Source of the DNA: Maea johnstoni
Taxonomy: Eukaryota > Annelida > Polychaeta > Spionida > Magelonidae
Direction of reading: 5' to 3'
NCBI GenBank assembly: GCA_963942565.1
Contig: CAWWDR010000024.1
Span: forward strand, 16,931-80,930
DNA: 64,000 nt
Shown: piece after piece, positions 61,141 to 64,000 of the stretch
Layout: every line of letters begins with the position of its first letter
How positions within the stretch are numbered: the stretch's first letter is position 1
Program-made: the position numbers and the translations under genes
The notes under the pieces: generated by a model
The model's database searches: none
What the model was told of the DNA's origin: nothing
Seen by the model: the letters and a program-made list of their open reading frames with translations, nothing else

Positions 61141-62649
61141 AGATATTCTACATGTTTAACCAAATGTAGCTTTATATATGTACAGGAACTGCTATGATAA
61201 TGCAGGGATTTCTTTCAAGGACGTCTCAGCGACATTTGGTAATCTTGGGTTACCTTCAAAGTACCAACAGCAAACCATTTTTGATTCATATATCTATATA
61301 GTTCATGTTCTGCATTGGATGCATAAGCGCTCAGCACATTTTGTCATGGAGTAGGAACATCTCTTGTTGCACCTGTCCCAGTCACCAGTCTGTTCTGGGA
61401 TGACTGGTGAATGTGTGTGTGTGAGACTGCTGATGCTGTCTGGTTATTGATGGGAACATTGATTGAGGAAGAAAGCTGAGAAAACTGGTTGTGGTGACTT
61501 AATTGATTGCAAGAAAACCTAGAAGTGCTAATCCAGTTTCAGAAAAGTGTGTGTTGTTTGTTATATCTATACTTCAGGTCCTTACCTCATTATGGAAAGA
61601 AAATTGAAATGTTTTCAGATACTTATCTGAAATAATGAGGACGCCCATAGGAGTGAAGACTTTCAGTTACAAAGAATATTCTGGTTCAATCTCATGAAAA
61701 TGAATAATAAAATAACACTTTCATGCATATTATTTTTGAGAAAAATATGTTTAGGAGATTTAGGAGAAAATGTGTTGTGAATCTCTTTTAGTTTCACTTC
61801 ATCTTTTTCATATTTAGATGTCAATGGCATATTATCAAGATGTATGGTGCTTAGGGTGGTCACCTCATAAACTAGACTAAAAGAAATCACTGTGCCATCT
61901 GGTGAGCAACTGTAAATCTAAACTGGTTAGACTTAGTTTTGAGTTGTTGTACATTGGGATATGAGGTGAAAGCAGTTACATCCAAAGCCTAGGGCTAGGT
62001 TATGTAAGTATGTGGTTATGAGGAGCGCTGGTAGGATTCTTGCTGACCTTGCTTGGTTGCCCAGGAGGGTAGCATCACTAGGGTTGATGATGCCCCCTGT
62101 GGGCACTGCCTTACTACTGCTACAACTCAGGAGGGTATACATCTATCAGAAACTACCATGGGATGGCATGGCTGATTGCCTTGGGGTATTATTTCCCAAG
62201 AGAGGAACATTCTTTCATCAGTGGACAGGGAACACTTTAGGCCAGTCTTGTGCAATATTGTGTGAACTTAGCAGGGTCTCCTGGTGAGACCAGTAGCCCC
62301 TACTCATTTGCAGCAATCTTATGTCCACTTCATCAAAGATCAGCTCTGAGGTAGCCTAGAAACTAGGCTGTCCTACCTACATGACTAGAAACCAACACAC
62401 ATGACTAGGTCCAAGCATGATGGAGGGTATAGTGATTTATGCCCAGTTCTAAAACTGAGGAATTTTGTTATTGAAACTTTCATTTGAGTATGTATGCACC
62501 CTTACAAACATAGCTGAGAGAATCCAATAAATCCTGACATTTTCTTTAGAATTATCCAAGGAAATCCTCATTATTACCAGCTGATTTTGGCAAGGGTACA
62601 CTCTGAAGGGTTTTGTTGAAGCTGGTTGATGCTGTAGATCACCAAGGTA

Positions 62650-62870
62650 CATCAGGGTGACAGTGCCCTGAAGATATAATCACAAGGAAACTTAGCCCCA
62701 GGCATTTCAGCCGGCAAGGAATGAATCTCACAATCTGTGATGGAACCTTTGGGTGTAGGATGACCCTTGGAAAGACACTGGTGCACCACCAAAGGCCATC
62801 AGGGTGACAGTACACTGAGGATGACCCCTAGGAAGCTCACCCCCAGGACCTCTAACTCTAAGGGTTGCCT
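62650..62870. repeat. ~146-bp diverged duplication
   Basis: CATCAGGGTGACAGT...CCCTGA and CCCCAGG blocks recur near 62651 and 62798. Confidence 0.5.
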
Positions 62871-63555
62871 AGGCAAGCAAATAGCTGGCATGTTTGCCTC
62901 GTAGTGACACAGTCTATATAGCGAGGTCACACCCAATCCTAATCAAAACCCCACTTCTACCCACCGACAACCCTACCCACAAAGACTCACATAGTTTCCC
63001 AGAGCCTCTTTTTTAGCACACACCTTTTGTAAGCAGCCTCCATGACTGTGGTGCTATAAGCCTTTGTGGACCTAAGTATTCAGGTTGCATTACTGGCAAG
63101 GCTTTGAACAAACTTTGTGGCAGGTTAAAGGAACATGTTCGGTGTCAACTGTGGGGCAACCGATGGCCGGTGGGCGGGGTGTTGGGGTGGCAGGGCAAGC
63201 TGGGATGAACTACCCCAAACTCTTACCAGTGAATAAGGTTGTCTCTCAATACTTCACTGTAGTAAAGGGGAACGACAACTCATATGGTTCCAGTGTGAGA
63301 ATCTTGTTCCACTGTGTGCAAAGAGTAGGCAGTGGTCAAAAAGTTAAAATCTGCGATTGTGAGATTATGTTTTTATGATCCCTTGATTTGTGTGATTAAC
63401 ATGCTAATGGTACTCAGTCATTTTCTTGATCAATATGGTGCTTTTTGCCGAGATTCATTTTCTTGTAATTGAAGACCCTTTTTTCAAGCGGGCTTCTCTT
63501 TGGAATACACCAATATCATTGTGCTTTCACAATGCTTTTGGGTATCCCCTCAAAG

Positions 63556-63866
63556 CAGTGTCTTAGCCAGGATTTAGAAACTGGGTGCCTAAAATTGGCA
63601 GTTGTAAAATCTTTGGGTGTCCAATTTTTAAGGGGGATCACAATATACTCATATTTCAACCATAAACATGTATAAATTCTTCAAAATAAGGTATGATATC
63701 ATTAAACAATGCCAAGGGAATTATAAGGAGAGGAAAAAATTCAATTATAAGCTTGAGATTGACATTTTTATAAATTCCACACAAAAAATTGGGTGTCTTT
63801 AGGGGTTATTTTCAAGGGTTTGGGTGTCCAAAAAAGCACCCAGACGCCCTGCTGGCTAAGACCATG
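63556..63866. mobile_element. hAT-type MITE, copy 2
   Basis: Starts CAGTGTCTTAGCCAGG and ends CTGGCTAAGACCATG. The 8-bp duplication CCTCAAAG lies at 63548-63555 and 63867-63874. Opposite orientation to 47320-47648 and clearly diverged from it, so neither insertion is very recent. Confidence 0.85.
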
Positions 63867-64000
63867 CCTCAAAGCCTTTACAATTGAACCCTTTCTAGAT
63901 ACTCCTATTCATTTTACAAAGAATAGCCTAGGAAAAAGCAAAAATTAAGTATTCTGATAGAATATTTATGTAGTGGTACAGGAATATCTCTTAATGAATG

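Overview
The window looks like AT-rich, intron-bearing animal DNA, most likely from a marine invertebrate. The evidence is GT-AG spliced genes, tRNA-derived SINEs, many short inverted-repeat DNA transposons, a Ngaro/DIRS-type tyrosine-recombinase retrotransposon fossil, Helitron-like ends and a Caskin-like first exon. I cannot name the species from the sequence. Most of the window is transposon-derived or intronic, and only two host-type or near-host-type genes stand out.

Layout. 1-780 is AT-rich DNA with no gene. 780-5557 is a DIRS-order element: gag-like ORF, RT/RNase H, tyrosine recombinase, then two identical 292-bp direct repeats around a 323-bp spacer. 5558-7140 is nearly featureless apart from a simple repeat and a tRNA-like SINE head. 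7145-15660 is a nested repeat complex. It is built from a ~200-bp unit carrying a GTGGCGGTTCTAAC core, from inverted copies of that unit, a duplicated hairpin segment, a 498-bp insertion and a Helitron-like end. 16.3-26.3 kb on the minus strand holds the main gene, nine exons in one consistent frame (1,078 codons). It encodes a CaRF-like DNA-binding region, a Mutator-like (MULE) DDE core, a SWIM zinc finger, a Ulp1/C48 cysteine protease and a C-terminal PHD-type finger. A short two-exon reading frame lies on the plus strand inside its first intron. 26.3-28.6 kb is non-coding.

28632-37530 is a second copy of the ~200-bp-unit family, split by an 8.36-kb non-coding foldback element (28972-37334). 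That element has TA target duplications, kilobase-scale inverted arms built of ~840-bp units, and AT-rich arrays at both ends. 38188-39408 has two copies of a CCCGGGG-ended transposon, each with a perfect 8-bp target duplication. 42227-42320 is the first coding exon of a Caskin-like ankyrin/SAM scaffold gene. Everything to the right is probably its first intron. That stretch holds a GGGTCATTCCG-ended element with internal 15-bp subterminal repeats, a GTCGAATGCG-rich element, two hAT-type MITEs with 8-bp duplications, a TA-inserting MITE inside a ~111-bp tandem array, SINEs, a second Helitron-like end and several minisatellites.

What works together: the MULE-type gene could be a live autonomous transposon or a host gene taken from one. 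No terminal inverted repeats were found by eye. The foldback and MITE families have no coding capacity here and must depend on enzymes encoded elsewhere. All calls come from reading the sequence; no database or alignment was run.
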